From assembly GCF_015476235.1 (NCBI RefSeq), contig NZ_CP064338.1, positions 620,001-684,000 on the forward strand: 64,000 nucleotides of DNA, in the 5' to 3' direction. Each line of letters begins with the position of its first letter. The first letter of the stretch is position 1. The notes beneath the pieces were generated by a model. The model was given only the letters and a program-made list of their open reading frames with translations, had not been told where the DNA came from and did not search any database. Positions 34,905-43,506 of this stretch are shown piece by piece. Source of the DNA: Caldimonas thermodepolymerans (GTDB lineage Bacteria > Pseudomonadota > Gammaproteobacteria > Burkholderiales > Burkholderiaceae_C). The translations under genes were made by a program, and so were the position numbers.

Positions 34905-36883
34905 ACGCTCGCGTCGAGGAGCCTGTCGTGGCCGAAGTGGCATCCGCATCGGCGCAGCCGGTGCGCCGCGTCAGCGGCAGCCACGGCACCGACCCGCGTT
35001 CGGGCCGGCGCCGCACGCTGCCGCAGCTGCTGCTCGCCCAGGCCGAACGCTATGGCGACCGTCCCTTCCTGCGCGCCAAGCGCCACGGCATCTGGCAGTC
35101 GACCAGCTGGAAGCAGGTCGTCGCGACGGTGCTGCAGCTGTCGCACGCGCTGCGCCAGCGCGGCGTGCGCGAGGGCGACGTGGTCGTGATGCTCAGCGAG
35201 AACCTGCCCGAGCTGTACCTGCTGCAGTACGCGACGCAGGCGCTGGGTGCGGCGGTGACCTGCCTGTACCCGGACGCGGCGCCGCACGAGCTGGACTACA
35301 TCGTCGGCCACAGCGGCGCGCACCTGGTGGTCGCACAGGACCAGGAGCAGGTCGACAAGGCGCTGGCGCTCACCGAGCACGCGCAGCAGGTGCGCACCAT
35401 CGTCTACCTGGAAGACCGCGGGCTGTGGAACTATGACGACCCGCGCCTGACGCCCTACCCGTCCCTGCTGGCCGAGGGCGCGCGCGCCACGCCCGAGGAC
35501 GGGCGTGCGCTGCGCGAGCACATCGCGCAGGCCAGCGACGAGTCGGTCGCGGTGCTGTGCTACACCTCCGGCACCACCGGCAAGCCCAAGGGCGTGATCC
35601 TCACGCACCGCTACCTGACCGACAACGCCTACCGCGTGATCGCGAGCTTCGGCGTGCCCGAGCACACGGTGTACCTGAGCTACATCTCGCCGGCCTGGGC
35701 CGCCGAGCAGATCACCGGCCTGGCGCTGGGCCTGATGGCGCCGAGCATCATCCACTTCAGCGAGAAGCCCGCGACGGTGCAGGCCGACCTGCGCGAGATC
35801 GGCCCGCAGTTCCTGCTGTTCACGCCACGCCAGTGGGAGATGATGGCCTCGTCGGTGGCCGCCGCGATGCTGGATGCGAAACCCTGGCGGCAGCGCCTGG
35901 TGGACTGGGCGCTCAAGGCCGGCGCGCGGCGCGGCAGCTGGCGCGCGCGGATCGCCGAGGTGCTGGCGCTGCGCGCGATCCGCGACAACCTGGGCCTCAA
36001 GCACGCGCGCATCGCGCTGTCGGCCGGCTCGGGCATGTCGGCCGAGGTGTTCCGCCGCTTCCACGCGATGGGCGTGCCGCTGCGCAACCTGTACGGCTCC
36101 ACCGAATACGGCCTGATCACCGCGCACTGGGGCGGCAGCTTCCATCCGGCCACGCTCGGGCGGCTGCTGCAGGTCGACCCGCAGGTGGGCGCGCCGCTGG
36201 AAGTCGAGGTCGGCGCCGACGAGCAGCTGCTGGTGCGCGGCGCGAGCGGCTTTGCCGGCTACTTCCGCGACGCCGCCGCGACGGCGGCCGTGCTGCGCGA
36301 CGGTGCCTTCGCCACGGGCGACGCGATCCGCTTCGACGAGGGCGGGGAGTTCATCTTCCTCGACCGCGTCAAGGACCTGCGCCGGCTGGCCGGCGGCCGC
36401 CCGTTCCCGCCGCAGTTCATCGAGAACCAGCTGCGCGCCTCGCCGTACATCCGCGACGCGATCGCGATCGGCGACGCCAGCCGTCCCCACGTCACGGTGC
36501 TGATCAACATCGACCAGGCCATCGTCGGCCGCTACGCCGAAGGCCGGAGCCTGGCCTGGAGCACCTTCGCCGACCTGAGCCAGCTGCCCGAGGTGCACGC
36601 GCTGCTGCGCGAGACGCTGGTGGCGATCAACGAGCAGCTCGACGGTCATGCGCGCGTGCGCTGCTTCGCCACCTTCCCGAAGGAGCTGGACGCCGACGAC
36701 GACGAGCTGACGCGCTCGCGCAAGCTGCGCCGCGACGTGATCGAGCAGCGCTACGCGGCGCTGATCGACGCGATGTATGCCGGCGCGTCCTCGTGCCCGC
36801 TGGACGTGGTGGTGCAGTACCGCGACGGCACCCGGGCGCGCGTGCACCAGGAGGTGCGCATCACACCGATCGAGGCAAGCTGA
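34901..36883 (+). CDS. AMP-dependent long-chain acyl-CoA ligase
   Basis: A 660-residue adenylate-forming ligase that activates a carboxylic acid to its CoA thioester. The P-loop is CYTSGTTGKPKGV starting near residue 220, followed by NLYGSTEYGLITAHWGG near 398 and the GDAIRFDEGGEFIFLDRVKDLRRLAGG hinge near 470. An N-terminal extension of about 35 residues is polar. The gene is embedded between livG and livH. This arrangement is recurrent in Burkholderiales and points to uptake coupled to CoA activation. The substrate class could be long-chain, aromatic or terpenoid acids. Confidence 0.92.
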   Translation: MNARVEEPVVAEVASASAQPVRRVSGSHGTDPRSGRRRTLPQLLLAQAERYGDRPFLRAKRHGIWQSTSWKQVVATVLQLSHALRQRGVREGDVVVMLSENLPELYLLQYATQALGAAVTCLYPDAAPHELDYIVGHSGAHLVVAQDQEQVDKALALTEHAQQVRTIVYLEDRGLWNYDDPRLTPYPSLLAEGARATPEDGRALREHIAQASDESVAVLCYTSGTTGKPKGVILTHRYLTDNAYRVIASFGVPEHTVYLSYISPAWAAEQITGLALGLMAPSIIHFSEKPATVQADLREIGPQFLLFTPRQWEMMASSVAAAMLDAKPWRQRLVDWALKAGARRGSWRARIAEVLALRAIRDNLGLKHARIALSAGSGMSAEVFRRFHAMGVPLRNLYGSTEYGLITAHWGGSFHPATLGRLLQVDPQVGAPLEVEVGADEQLLVRGASGFAGYFRDAAATAAVLRDGAFATGDAIRFDEGGEFIFLDRVKDLRRLAGGRPFPPQFIENQLRASPYIRDAIAIGDASRPHVTVLINIDQAIVGRYAEGRSLAWSTFADLSQLPEVHALLRETLVAINEQLDGHARVRCFATFPKELDADDDELTRSRKLRRDVIEQRYAALIDAMYAGASSCPLDVVVQYRDGTRARVHQEVRITPIEAS

Positions 36884-36884
36884 G

Positions 36885-37766
36885 ATGGAACTGCTGCAAA
36901 CCCTGTGCAACGGCGTGCTCACTGGCCTGGTCTACGGCGTGGTGGCGCTGTCCTTCGTCGTGATCTACCGCGCCTCGCGCATCGTCAACCTGGCGCAGGG
37001 CCAGGTGGTGATGGCCAGCGCCTTCTTCGTCTGGCTGTTCGTGCTCGAGCTGGGCTGGCCGCTGGGGCTGGGCCTGGTCGCGGCGCTGGCGGCCAGCGTG
37101 GCGCTGGGCGCGCTGATCGAGCGCACCGTGTTCCGCCGCCTGATCGGCCAGCCGGTGTTCACCGTGGTGATGGCCAGCATCGGCCTGCTGATCCTGCTGC
37201 AAGGCTCGGCGCAGCTGTTCTTCGGCGCGCAGACCCGGCCCTTCCCGCAGATCTTCCCGGAAGGCGCCTGGAGCGTCGGGCCGCTGCTGTTCAACAAGGC
37301 GCTGCTGATCGGCGCGGTGCTGACGCTGGTCACCAGCGAGGCGCTGCACCGCTTCTTCACGCACAGCCGCCCCGGCCTGCGCCTGGCGGCGGTGGCCGAG
37401 GACCATGTCACCGCGCTGTCGCTGGGCGTGTCGGTGCGCCAGGCCACCGCGATCGCCTGGATGCTGGGCACGGCGCTGGCGATGCTGGCCGCGGTGATCC
37501 TGCTGTCGGGCACGGTGCTGGGCCTGCAGGCTGCCGAGATCGGGCTGCGCGCGCTGCCCGTGGCGCTGCTCGGCGGGCTGGAGAGCGTGCGCGGCGCGAG
37601 CCTCGCGGGCGTGCTGGTCGGCGTCGGCGAGGCGCTGGCCTCGCGCTACCTCGACCCCCACACCGCCGGTGCCGCGTCGCTGGTGTTCCCCTACGTGCTG
37701 ATGATCCTGGTGCTGCTGTTCCGTCCCCAGGGTCTGTTCGGCTGGAAGAAGATCGAAAGGCTCTGA
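36885..37766 (+). CDS. livH: Branched-chain-type ABC transporter permease LivH
   Basis: A 293-residue polytopic inner-membrane permease with about eight membrane segments. The N-terminal region has GLVYGVVALSFVVIYRASRIVNLAQGQ and the later LLGGLESVRGASLAGVLVG, both typical of LivH. It starts 1 bp after the ligase stop. It is followed by LivM after 3 bp, forming the heterodimeric channel. Confidence 0.92.
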   Translation: MELLQTLCNGVLTGLVYGVVALSFVVIYRASRIVNLAQGQVVMASAFFVWLFVLELGWPLGLGLVAALAASVALGALIERTVFRRLIGQPVFTVVMASIGLLILLQGSAQLFFGAQTRPFPQIFPEGAWSVGPLLFNKALLIGAVLTLVTSEALHRFFTHSRPGLRLAAVAEDHVTALSLGVSVRQATAIAWMLGTALAMLAAVILLSGTVLGLQAAEIGLRALPVALLGGLESVRGASLAGVLVGVGEALASRYLDPHTAGAASLVFPYVLMILVLLFRPQGLFGWKKIERL

Positions 37767-37769
37767 CCC

Positions 37770-38831
37770 ATGAGTGCCGTCCTGCCCTCCGGTGTCTTCT
37801 TCGAACGCTACGCCGCCGAGCGGGCGCTGGTGCGCACCGGCCCGCAGTGGGTGGCGCTGGCGCTGTTCCTCGCGGGCCTGGCCGCGGTGCCGTGGCTGGC
37901 CAGCGACTACGTGCTGGGCGTGCTGACGCTGGCGGCCATCACGCTGGTGGCGGTGCTGGGCCTGCAGATCACGGTCGGCATGGCCGGCCTGCTCAACCTC
38001 GGCCAGTCGGCCTTCGTCGGCGTGGGCGCGTTCACCGCGGCGGCGTTGGCGGCCAAGGGCTGGAGCCCCTGGGTGTGCATCCCGGCCGCGGCCTTCGCCG
38101 CCGGCGCGGTGAGCCTGCTGTTCGGGCTGCCGGCCCTGCGCATCAAGGGCTTCTACCTGGCGCTGACCACCATCGCCGCGCAGATCATGTTCCCGATCGT
38201 GATGATCCGGCTGCCCGAGGACTGGTTCGGCGGGCTGGCGGGCCTCGCGGTCGATCCGCCGGTGCTGTTCGGCATCACGGCCGGCACGCCCGCGGCGATG
38301 TACGCGCTGTCGGTGGTGGTCGCCGCGATCGCCTTCGTCGCGACGATGAACCTGCGTCGCAGCCGCGTCGGGCGAGCCTTCCGCGCGATGCACGACAACG
38401 ACATCGCCAGCTCCGTGATCGGCGTGAACCTGGCGAAGACCAAGCTGCAGGCGTTCTTCGCGGGCGCCTTCTTCGCCGGGGTCAGCGGCGCGCTGTATGC
38501 CTACTTCGTGCGCTACGTGTCGACCGAGCAGTTCACGCTGTGGCTGTCGGTCTGGTACGTGGGCATGCTGATCGTCGGCGGCCTGCACACGCCGCTGGGC
38601 GCGGTGCTCGGGGTGCTGGCGATCACCGCGCTGCACGAGCTGGTCCACGCCGCGGGCAACGTCGCGCTGGCGGGCCTGACCAACGTCAGCGGCGGCACCG
38701 TGTTCGCGATGACCAACGTGGTGCTGGGCGGCGTGATCTTGCTGATGCTGCTGTTCGAGCCGCTGGGCCTGGCACACCGCTGGGCCCTGCTGAAGGCCAG
38801 TTACCGGATGTGGCCCTATCCGCACGGCTAG
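37770..38831 (+). CDS. livM: Branched-chain-type ABC transporter permease LivM
   Basis: A 353-residue polytopic inner-membrane permease. It shows the LivM hallmarks GLQITVGMAGLLNLGQSAFVGVGAFTAA near residue 65, LRIKGFYLALTTIAAQ near 120 and GRAFRAMHDNDIASSVIGVNLAKTKLQAFF near 200. It pairs with LivH. A 100-bp gap with a hairpin separates it from the binding-protein gene. Confidence 0.92.
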   Translation: MSAVLPSGVFFERYAAERALVRTGPQWVALALFLAGLAAVPWLASDYVLGVLTLAAITLVAVLGLQITVGMAGLLNLGQSAFVGVGAFTAAALAAKGWSPWVCIPAAAFAAGAVSLLFGLPALRIKGFYLALTTIAAQIMFPIVMIRLPEDWFGGLAGLAVDPPVLFGITAGTPAAMYALSVVVAAIAFVATMNLRRSRVGRAFRAMHDNDIASSVIGVNLAKTKLQAFFAGAFFAGVSGALYAYFVRYVSTEQFTLWLSVWYVGMLIVGGLHTPLGAVLGVLAITALHELVHAAGNVALAGLTNVSGGTVFAMTNVVLGGVILLMLLFEPLGLAHRWALLKASYRMWPYPHG

Positions 38832-38892
38832 GGCGACCGGGGGGAGCGTGCCGACCGGCAGCCGACAGAGCGGCCGGCGGCGGTGATCGAGC

Positions 38893-38910
38893 GCGGGCCC
38901 CGCGGCCCGC
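38893..38910 (+). other. GC-rich stem-loop before the liv binding-protein gene
   Basis: GCGGGCC at 38893-38899 pairs with GGCCCGC at 38904-38910 around a 4-nt loop, with no T-tract. It lies 20 bp upstream of the binding-protein start and ends just before its AAAGAGGAG ribosome-binding site. A transcript-processing or stabilising role is plausible. Confidence 0.5.
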
Positions 38911-38931
38911 ACGCCAAAGAGGAGACACGAC

Positions 38932-40161
38932 GTGATGAACCTGCCTATCCCGAGCGTGGCCCGCCACGCCTTCGCTGCCGCCGCGCTGGCGGCCGGCCTG
39001 TGCGGTGCGGCGCAGGCGCAGCCACACCAGTACACGATCTCGGTGTCGCTGGACTACACCGGCCCGTTCGCCAACGTGATGGACAGCTGGTGGGGCGGCC
39101 AGCAGTCGGTGTTCGACTGGTGGAACGACACCCGCGGCAAGCAGCTCGGGGTCAAGCTCAACGTCAAGACCCACGACATGCGCTATGACCCCAGCATGGT
39201 CGCGCGCACCTGGCCGCAGGTACTGTCGCAGGACAAGCCCATCGTCTTCCTCGGCATGGGCACGCCGGACCTGATCAGCCTGATGAAGCGCCTGCCCAAC
39301 GACAAGGTGCCGATGATCATGGGCACCGCGATGCTGGGCCCGCTGTGGACGCCCGACGGCTGGCACTTCTCGTACCGGCCGACCTACTCGCACGAGTTCG
39401 CGGGCCTGTTCGCCCACCTGCAATCGAAGCTGGGCGAGAACCGGCCGCTGCGCATCGGCACCGTCAGCACCCAGGGCCTGGCCGGCTGGGTCGACCAGGT
39501 CAACGGCGTCGTGGCCCTGGCCAAGACCTATCCGGACCGATTCCAGGTCGTCAGCTCCCAGTGGGTGGATCCGCAGCCGATCTCGGTGACCAACCAGGTG
39601 CGCGAGATGGCCAAGGAAAAGCCCGACGTGATCCTGGTCGGCACCAACACCGCACAGGTGGTCGCGACCGCCAAGGCGCTCAAGGAGCTGGGCCTGAAGA
39701 TCCCCATCGTCACCTCGTCGCACAACGGCCTCAACGAGGCGGCCAAGGCCATCGCGCCGGCCGACCTGGAGGGCAGCTATTCGGTGTTCGCCTTCGCGCC
39801 GTACAACGACCCGAGCGTGAAGGTGGCCGAGATCTTCGCGAAGTACAACAAGACCAAGGGCACCTGGGGCATCACCTCGGCCCAGACCGCCGGCCAGGCA
39901 CTGCTGGCGCTGGCCGCGATCGAGCGAGCGGTCGCCAAGGTGGGCGCGGACAAGCTCAGCGGCCAGGCCGTCTATGACGCGCTGCTGGCCGGGCCCTTCG
40001 AGGCGGACCAGTTCCTCGGCCTGCTGCCGCCGGTGGCGCTGACCCGCGAGGCGCCGTTCCCGACCGAGCGCCTGGCGGTCAAGGCCATGACGATGAAGAA
40101 CGGCCAGCTCGAGGCCGTGTCGACCGACTGGATGCCGGTGCCGGCGCTGGCGAAGTGGTGA
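38932..40161 (+). CDS. Branched-chain-type ABC transporter substrate-binding protein
   Basis: A 409-residue periplasmic receptor of the LivJ-like (peripla-BP type I) family. A Sec signal peptide ends at AQA near residue 26, and the mature chain begins QPHQYTISVSLDYTGPFANVMD. Two starts are possible: GTG at 38932 and ATG at 38935, both within range of AAAGAGGAG. GTG gives the better spacing. The ligand is unknown; the gene context (acyl-CoA ligase, dehydrogenase, racemase) suggests a carboxylic acid rather than an amino acid. Confidence 0.9.
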   Translation: MMNLPIPSVARHAFAAAALAAGLCGAAQAQPHQYTISVSLDYTGPFANVMDSWWGGQQSVFDWWNDTRGKQLGVKLNVKTHDMRYDPSMVARTWPQVLSQDKPIVFLGMGTPDLISLMKRLPNDKVPMIMGTAMLGPLWTPDGWHFSYRPTYSHEFAGLFAHLQSKLGENRPLRIGTVSTQGLAGWVDQVNGVVALAKTYPDRFQVVSSQWVDPQPISVTNQVREMAKEKPDVILVGTNTAQVVATAKALKELGLKIPIVTSSHNGLNEAAKAIAPADLEGSYSVFAFAPYNDPSVKVAEIFAKYNKTKGTWGITSAQTAGQALLALAAIERAVAKVGADKLSGQAVYDALLAGPFEADQFLGLLPPVALTREAPFPTERLAVKAMTMKNGQLEAVSTDWMPVPALAKW

Positions 40162-40163
40162 GC

Positions 40164-41000
40164 ATGACGGCCCTCGATGCCGCCGCAGGGGCGCCGCCCG
40201 GACCCCTGCTGGCGCTGCGCAACGTCGACGTGGTGTTCGACGGCGTGATCCAGGTGCTGCGCAGCCTGAGCCTGGAGGTGATGCCGGGCCAGGTGGTCGC
40301 GCTGATGGGCGGCAACGGCGCGGGCAAGACCACCACGCTGAAGGCCGTCTCCAGCCTGCTCGCGGCCGAGCGCGGTGCGGTCACGGGCGGCCACGTCTGG
40401 TTCGCCGGGCAGGAGATCACCAACGGCGACCCCGGCGCGGTGGTGCGCGCCGGCGCCGTGCAGGTGATGGAGGGGCGGCGCGTGCTGCACCACCTCACGG
40501 TCGAGCAGAACCTGCGCGTCGGCGCGCACTTCCGCACCGACCGGGCCGAGGTCGCGGCCGACCTGGAGGCGGTCTACCGCTACTTCCCGCGCCTGAAGGA
40601 CCTGCGCGAGCGCACCGCCGGGTTCCTCTCGGGCGGCGAGATGCAGATGCTGCTGGTCGGCCGCGCGCTGATGGCGCGTCCCGTGCTGCTGCTGCTCGAC
40701 GAGCCCTCGATGGGGCTGGCGCCGCGCATCGTGCACGAGCTGTTCGAGCGCATCGCCGAGATCCGCCACGAGCGCCGCATGAGCGTGCTGCTGGTCGAGC
40801 AGAACGCGCGTGCCGCGCTGCGCATCTCCGACTACGGCTACGTGATGGAGAACGGCCGCATCGTGCTGCACGGCACGCGCGAGGACCTGGAGCGCAACGA
40901 GGACATCCGCGAGTTCTACCTCGGCCTGGGCGGCGCCGACGGCCGGCGCAGCTACCGCGAGGTCAAGCACTACAAGCGCCGCAAGCGCTGGCTGGGCTGA
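40164..41000 (+). CDS. livF: Branched-chain-type ABC transporter ATP-binding protein LivF
   Basis: A 278-residue ATPase. Walker A is GGNGAGKTTTLK near residue 48, the signature is FLSGGEMQMLLVGRAL near 155, and Walker B is LLLLDEPSMGLAP near 178. The H-loop region is VLLVEQNARAAL. The C-terminus has a basic tail (YKRRKRWLG) not present in typical LivF. The ATG at 40164 is chosen because the GTG codons at 40155 and 40158 overlap the preceding stop. It overlaps the racemase gene by 1 bp. Confidence 0.92.
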   Translation: MTALDAAAGAPPGPLLALRNVDVVFDGVIQVLRSLSLEVMPGQVVALMGGNGAGKTTTLKAVSSLLAAERGAVTGGHVWFAGQEITNGDPGAVVRAGAVQVMEGRRVLHHLTVEQNLRVGAHFRTDRAEVAADLEAVYRYFPRLKDLRERTAGFLSGGEMQMLLVGRALMARPVLLLLDEPSMGLAPRIVHELFERIAEIRHERRMSVLLVEQNARAALRISDYGYVMENGRIVLHGTREDLERNEDIREFYLGLGGADGRRSYREVKHYKRRKRWLG

Positions 41001-42094
41001 TGGCGCGGCTGCACGAGTTCCTGCGCGGGCTGCGCGTGGTGGACCTGTCGCGCTACCTGCCCGGGCCGCTGGCCAGCCTGCTGCTGGTGGACCTGGGCGC
41101 CGAGGTCGTCAAGGTCGAGCCGCCGGGCGGCGAGCCGATGCGCCAGCTCGGCCCGCGCACCGCCGACGGGCAGGGCGCCTGGCACGCGGCGCTCAACGCC
41201 GGCAAGCGCATCGTCGAGCTGGACCTGGCCACCGGGGCCGGGCGAGATGCGCTGCTGGACCTGCTGGCCGGCGCCGACGTGCTGATCGAATCGTTCCGCC
41301 CCGGCGTGATGGCGCGCCTGGGGCTGGCGTTCCCGATGCTGCGCGAGCGCTTCCCGCGCCTGGTGTGCGTGTCGCTGTCCGGTTACGGACAGGACGGGCC
41401 GCTCGCCCAGGCCGCGGGCCACGACAACAACTACCTGGCGCAGGCCGGCCTGCTGGCGGGCGTGGGCCCCGCGCCCGAGGTGCCGACGCTGGTGTGGCCG
41501 CCGCTGGCCGACTGCCTGGGTTCCATGTTCGGGCTGTCGGCGCTGCTGGCCGCGCTGCTCGCGCGCGAGCGCAGCGGCCAGGGCTGCCACATCGACATCG
41601 CGCTCGCGGACGTGGCCTCGCCCTGGCTGACGCTGGGCCTGGCCAGCCTCGCCGCCGGCGAGCCGCCGCGCCGCGCGCAGGGGTTGCTGGACGGCGGCTG
41701 GGCCTGCTACGGCATCTACCGCACGGCCGACGGCCGCGAGGTCAGCCTGGGCGCGGTCGAGCCCAAGTTCTGGGCCGCGTTCTGCCAGGCGGCCGGCCGG
41801 CCGGATTGGATCGCGCGCCAGGACGAGCCGCTGCCGCAGCAGGCGCTGCGCGCGGAGGTGGCGGCCTTCTTCGCCGGCCTGAGCGCGGAAGACCTCGAGC
41901 GGCGCTTCGCGGGGGTGGACTGCTGCCTCGCGCGCGTGCTGACGCTGGAGGAAGCCTGCGCCTCGGCGCACGCCCAGGCGCGCCAGCTGGTGCGGCGCGG
42001 CCAGGACGGCGGGCTGCAGGCGCTGTTCCCCGCCTGGGTGGATGGCGCGCCGCCCGAGGCGCGCGGGGCGATGCGGCGCGGGGAACCGGGCTAG
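41000..42094 (+). CDS. Alpha-methylacyl-CoA racemase-like CaiB/BaiF family protein
   Basis: A 364-residue class III CoA-transferase-fold protein. It carries the racemase dyad in the right places: His141 in GHDNNY and Asp171 in PLADCLGSM, 30 residues apart as in the characterised mycobacterial racemase. The segment GAVEPKFWAAFC near residue 250 is also racemase-like. The enzyme would interconvert (R)- and (S)-2-methylacyl-CoA so that an acyl-CoA dehydrogenase can act. It is the last gene of the TetR-linked operon (TGATG junction with livF) and converges on ptsH. Confidence 0.87.
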   Translation: MARLHEFLRGLRVVDLSRYLPGPLASLLLVDLGAEVVKVEPPGGEPMRQLGPRTADGQGAWHAALNAGKRIVELDLATGAGRDALLDLLAGADVLIESFRPGVMARLGLAFPMLRERFPRLVCVSLSGYGQDGPLAQAAGHDNNYLAQAGLLAGVGPAPEVPTLVWPPLADCLGSMFGLSALLAALLARERSGQGCHIDIALADVASPWLTLGLASLAAGEPPRRAQGLLDGGWACYGIYRTADGREVSLGAVEPKFWAAFCQAAGRPDWIARQDEPLPQQALRAEVAAFFAGLSAEDLERRFAGVDCCLARVLTLEEACASAHAQARQLVRRGQDGGLQALFPAWVDGAPPEARGAMRRGEPG

Positions 42095-42119
42095 CGGGAC
42101 GCCCGGGCGCGCGCGGGGC

Positions 42120-42389
42120 TCACTCGCCCTCGCCGAACTTGTCGTTGATCAGCGCGACGAGCGCGTCCATGCAGGCCTGCTCGTCGGGGCCTTCGACCTC
42201 GATCTCGACCTCGCTGCCCATGCCGGCGGCCAGCATCATCACGCCCATGATGCTCTTGGCGTTGACGCGCCGGCCGTTGCGGCTCATGAAGACGTCGCTG
42301 CGGAAGCTGCCGGCCAGCTTGGTGAGCTTGGCCGAGGCCCGGGCGTGCAGGCCCAGCTTATTGCTGATGGTGATGGTGGTCTTGATCAT
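42120..42389 (-). CDS. ptsH: Phosphocarrier protein HPr
   Basis: An 89-residue HPr. The phosphorylated histidine is His15 (GLHARASAKL), and Ser46 is present in NAKSIMGVMML, the site used by HPr kinase. It transfers phosphate from enzyme I to EIIA proteins. In these bacteria it serves regulation rather than sugar uptake. It follows the EIIA gene with a 32-bp overlap. No ptsI follows; the next gene is on the opposite strand. Confidence 0.95.
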   Translation of the reverse strand: MIKTTITISNKLGLHARASAKLTKLAGSFRSDVFMSRNGRRVNAKSIMGVMMLAAGMGSEVEIEVEGPDEQACMDALVALINDKFGEGE

Positions 42390-42804
42390 GTCCGGGAGGG
42401 AGGGCCTGGTTCTGCGGGCGCGGGGCTGCCACCTGCATCACGCCCTGGGTGGCGCCGGTGACGGCGCGCGCGACCAGGGTGTCCAGCGGCTCGCGCTGGT
42501 AGCACAGGGTGCGCCACAGCATCGGGACGTTCGCGCCGGCGACGACCTTGACCGACACGCCGTCGGCCAGGCGCAGCGCGATGTTGCAGGGCGTGGCGCC
42601 GAACACGTCGGTGAGGATGAGCGCGTCCGGGTTGCGCACCTTGGCCAGCAGGGTGCGCGCCTGGGCTTCGACCTGCTCCAGCGGTGCGTCGGACGGCACG
42701 TCCAGCGCCTCCAGCGTGGCCGCGCAGTCGGGATAGGTGTGCGACGCGCAGGCCTTGAGCGCGCTGGCCAGCGGAGCGTGGGCAATGATCAGGATGCCGG
42801 ACAT
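42358..42804 (-). CDS. PTS mannose-family EIIA component
   Basis: A 148-residue EIIA-Man domain protein. The start at 42804 gives MSGILIIAHAPLASAL, with the phosphorylated histidine at His9. The segment LILTDVFGATPCNIALRL is a family hallmark. There are no EIIB, EIIC or EIID genes nearby, so it is a regulatory EIIA, as in other Betaproteobacteria. Its last 10 codons (His/Gln-rich tail) overlap the ptsH start, indicating translational coupling. Confidence 0.92.
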   Translation of the reverse strand: MSGILIIAHAPLASALKACASHTYPDCAATLEALDVPSDAPLEQVEAQARTLLAKVRNPDALILTDVFGATPCNIALRLADGVSVKVVAGANVPMLWRTLCYQREPLDTLVARAVTGATQGVMQVAAPRPQNQALPPGHDQDHHHHQQ

Positions 42805-42887
42805 GGAACGCGGATTATCGTTGCACTGCACAAGTCCGGGGAGTTACGTAGGCGACACGCCACACGCGCGTGCGAAAGGCGTCGCGT

Positions 42888-43415
42888 TCAGGGGCGTCGC
42901 AGCCCGGCCAGGAAGGTGGCGACCGGCTCGTCCTCGGGCTGCGCGCCGATCACGCTGGCCTGGAACACCCGGGTGCCATGGGCGAACAGCACCAGCTGCT
43001 GGGCCAGTGCGCCGCCGTCGGGGCGCCGGCCCTGCACCGACAGGCGCAGTGCCGCGGGGTTGGGCGTCATGCCGGGCACCTCGGCCGGGCCGAGCAGGGT
43101 TTCCTGGCCGTCCAGGTTGGCCGAGGCCGCGGCGCGCAGCGCCTCCAGCGCCGGGGTGACGCGCGCCGGGTCGTCCAGCTCGGCGTAGGTCAGCGCGAAG
43201 GTCATCCCGCCGGTGGTGCAGGCATACAGCATCATGCGCGTCGGCGTCCCGGCCAGCGGCACGGTGCGGGCGTGGGTCAGCGGCTTGCAGGGGAACAGCG
43301 CCTCGATGCCGCTGTCTTCCGGGCGCACCTGGCGCCAGTCCAGCGTGGGGCTGCAGGCGGCCAGCAGCAGCGCGGCGGCCAGCGCCGCCGCCCGGCCGGT
43401 GGGGGCAGGTTTCAT
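42888..43415 (-). CDS. Putative lipoprotein of unknown function
   Basis: A 175-residue protein with a lipoprotein signal peptide (MKPAPTGRAAALAAALLLAAC, lipid attachment at Cys21). The mature part contains GIEALFPCKPLTHARTVPLAGTPTRMMLYAC and is predicted to be small, globular and membrane-anchored. I do not recognise a functional family; similar short lipoproteins occur in Burkholderiales. It is on the same strand as the EIIA gene, 83 bp upstream of it, and divergent from an alpha/beta hydrolase. Confidence 0.75.
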   Translation of the reverse strand: MKPAPTGRAAALAAALLLAACSPTLDWRQVRPEDSGIEALFPCKPLTHARTVPLAGTPTRMMLYACTTGGMTFALTYAELDDPARVTPALEALRAAASANLDGQETLLGPAEVPGMTPNPAALRLSVQGRRPDGGALAQQLVLFAHGTRVFQASVIGAQPEDEPVATFLAGLRRP

Positions 43416-43506
43416 CGGCGTGATTATCCCCGCGTGCCGGCCGACAATGCGCTGGGCATGGCGATGCGGGGCCCTGGCCCCGCGGGACACACGAGGAGGA
43501 CTGGAC

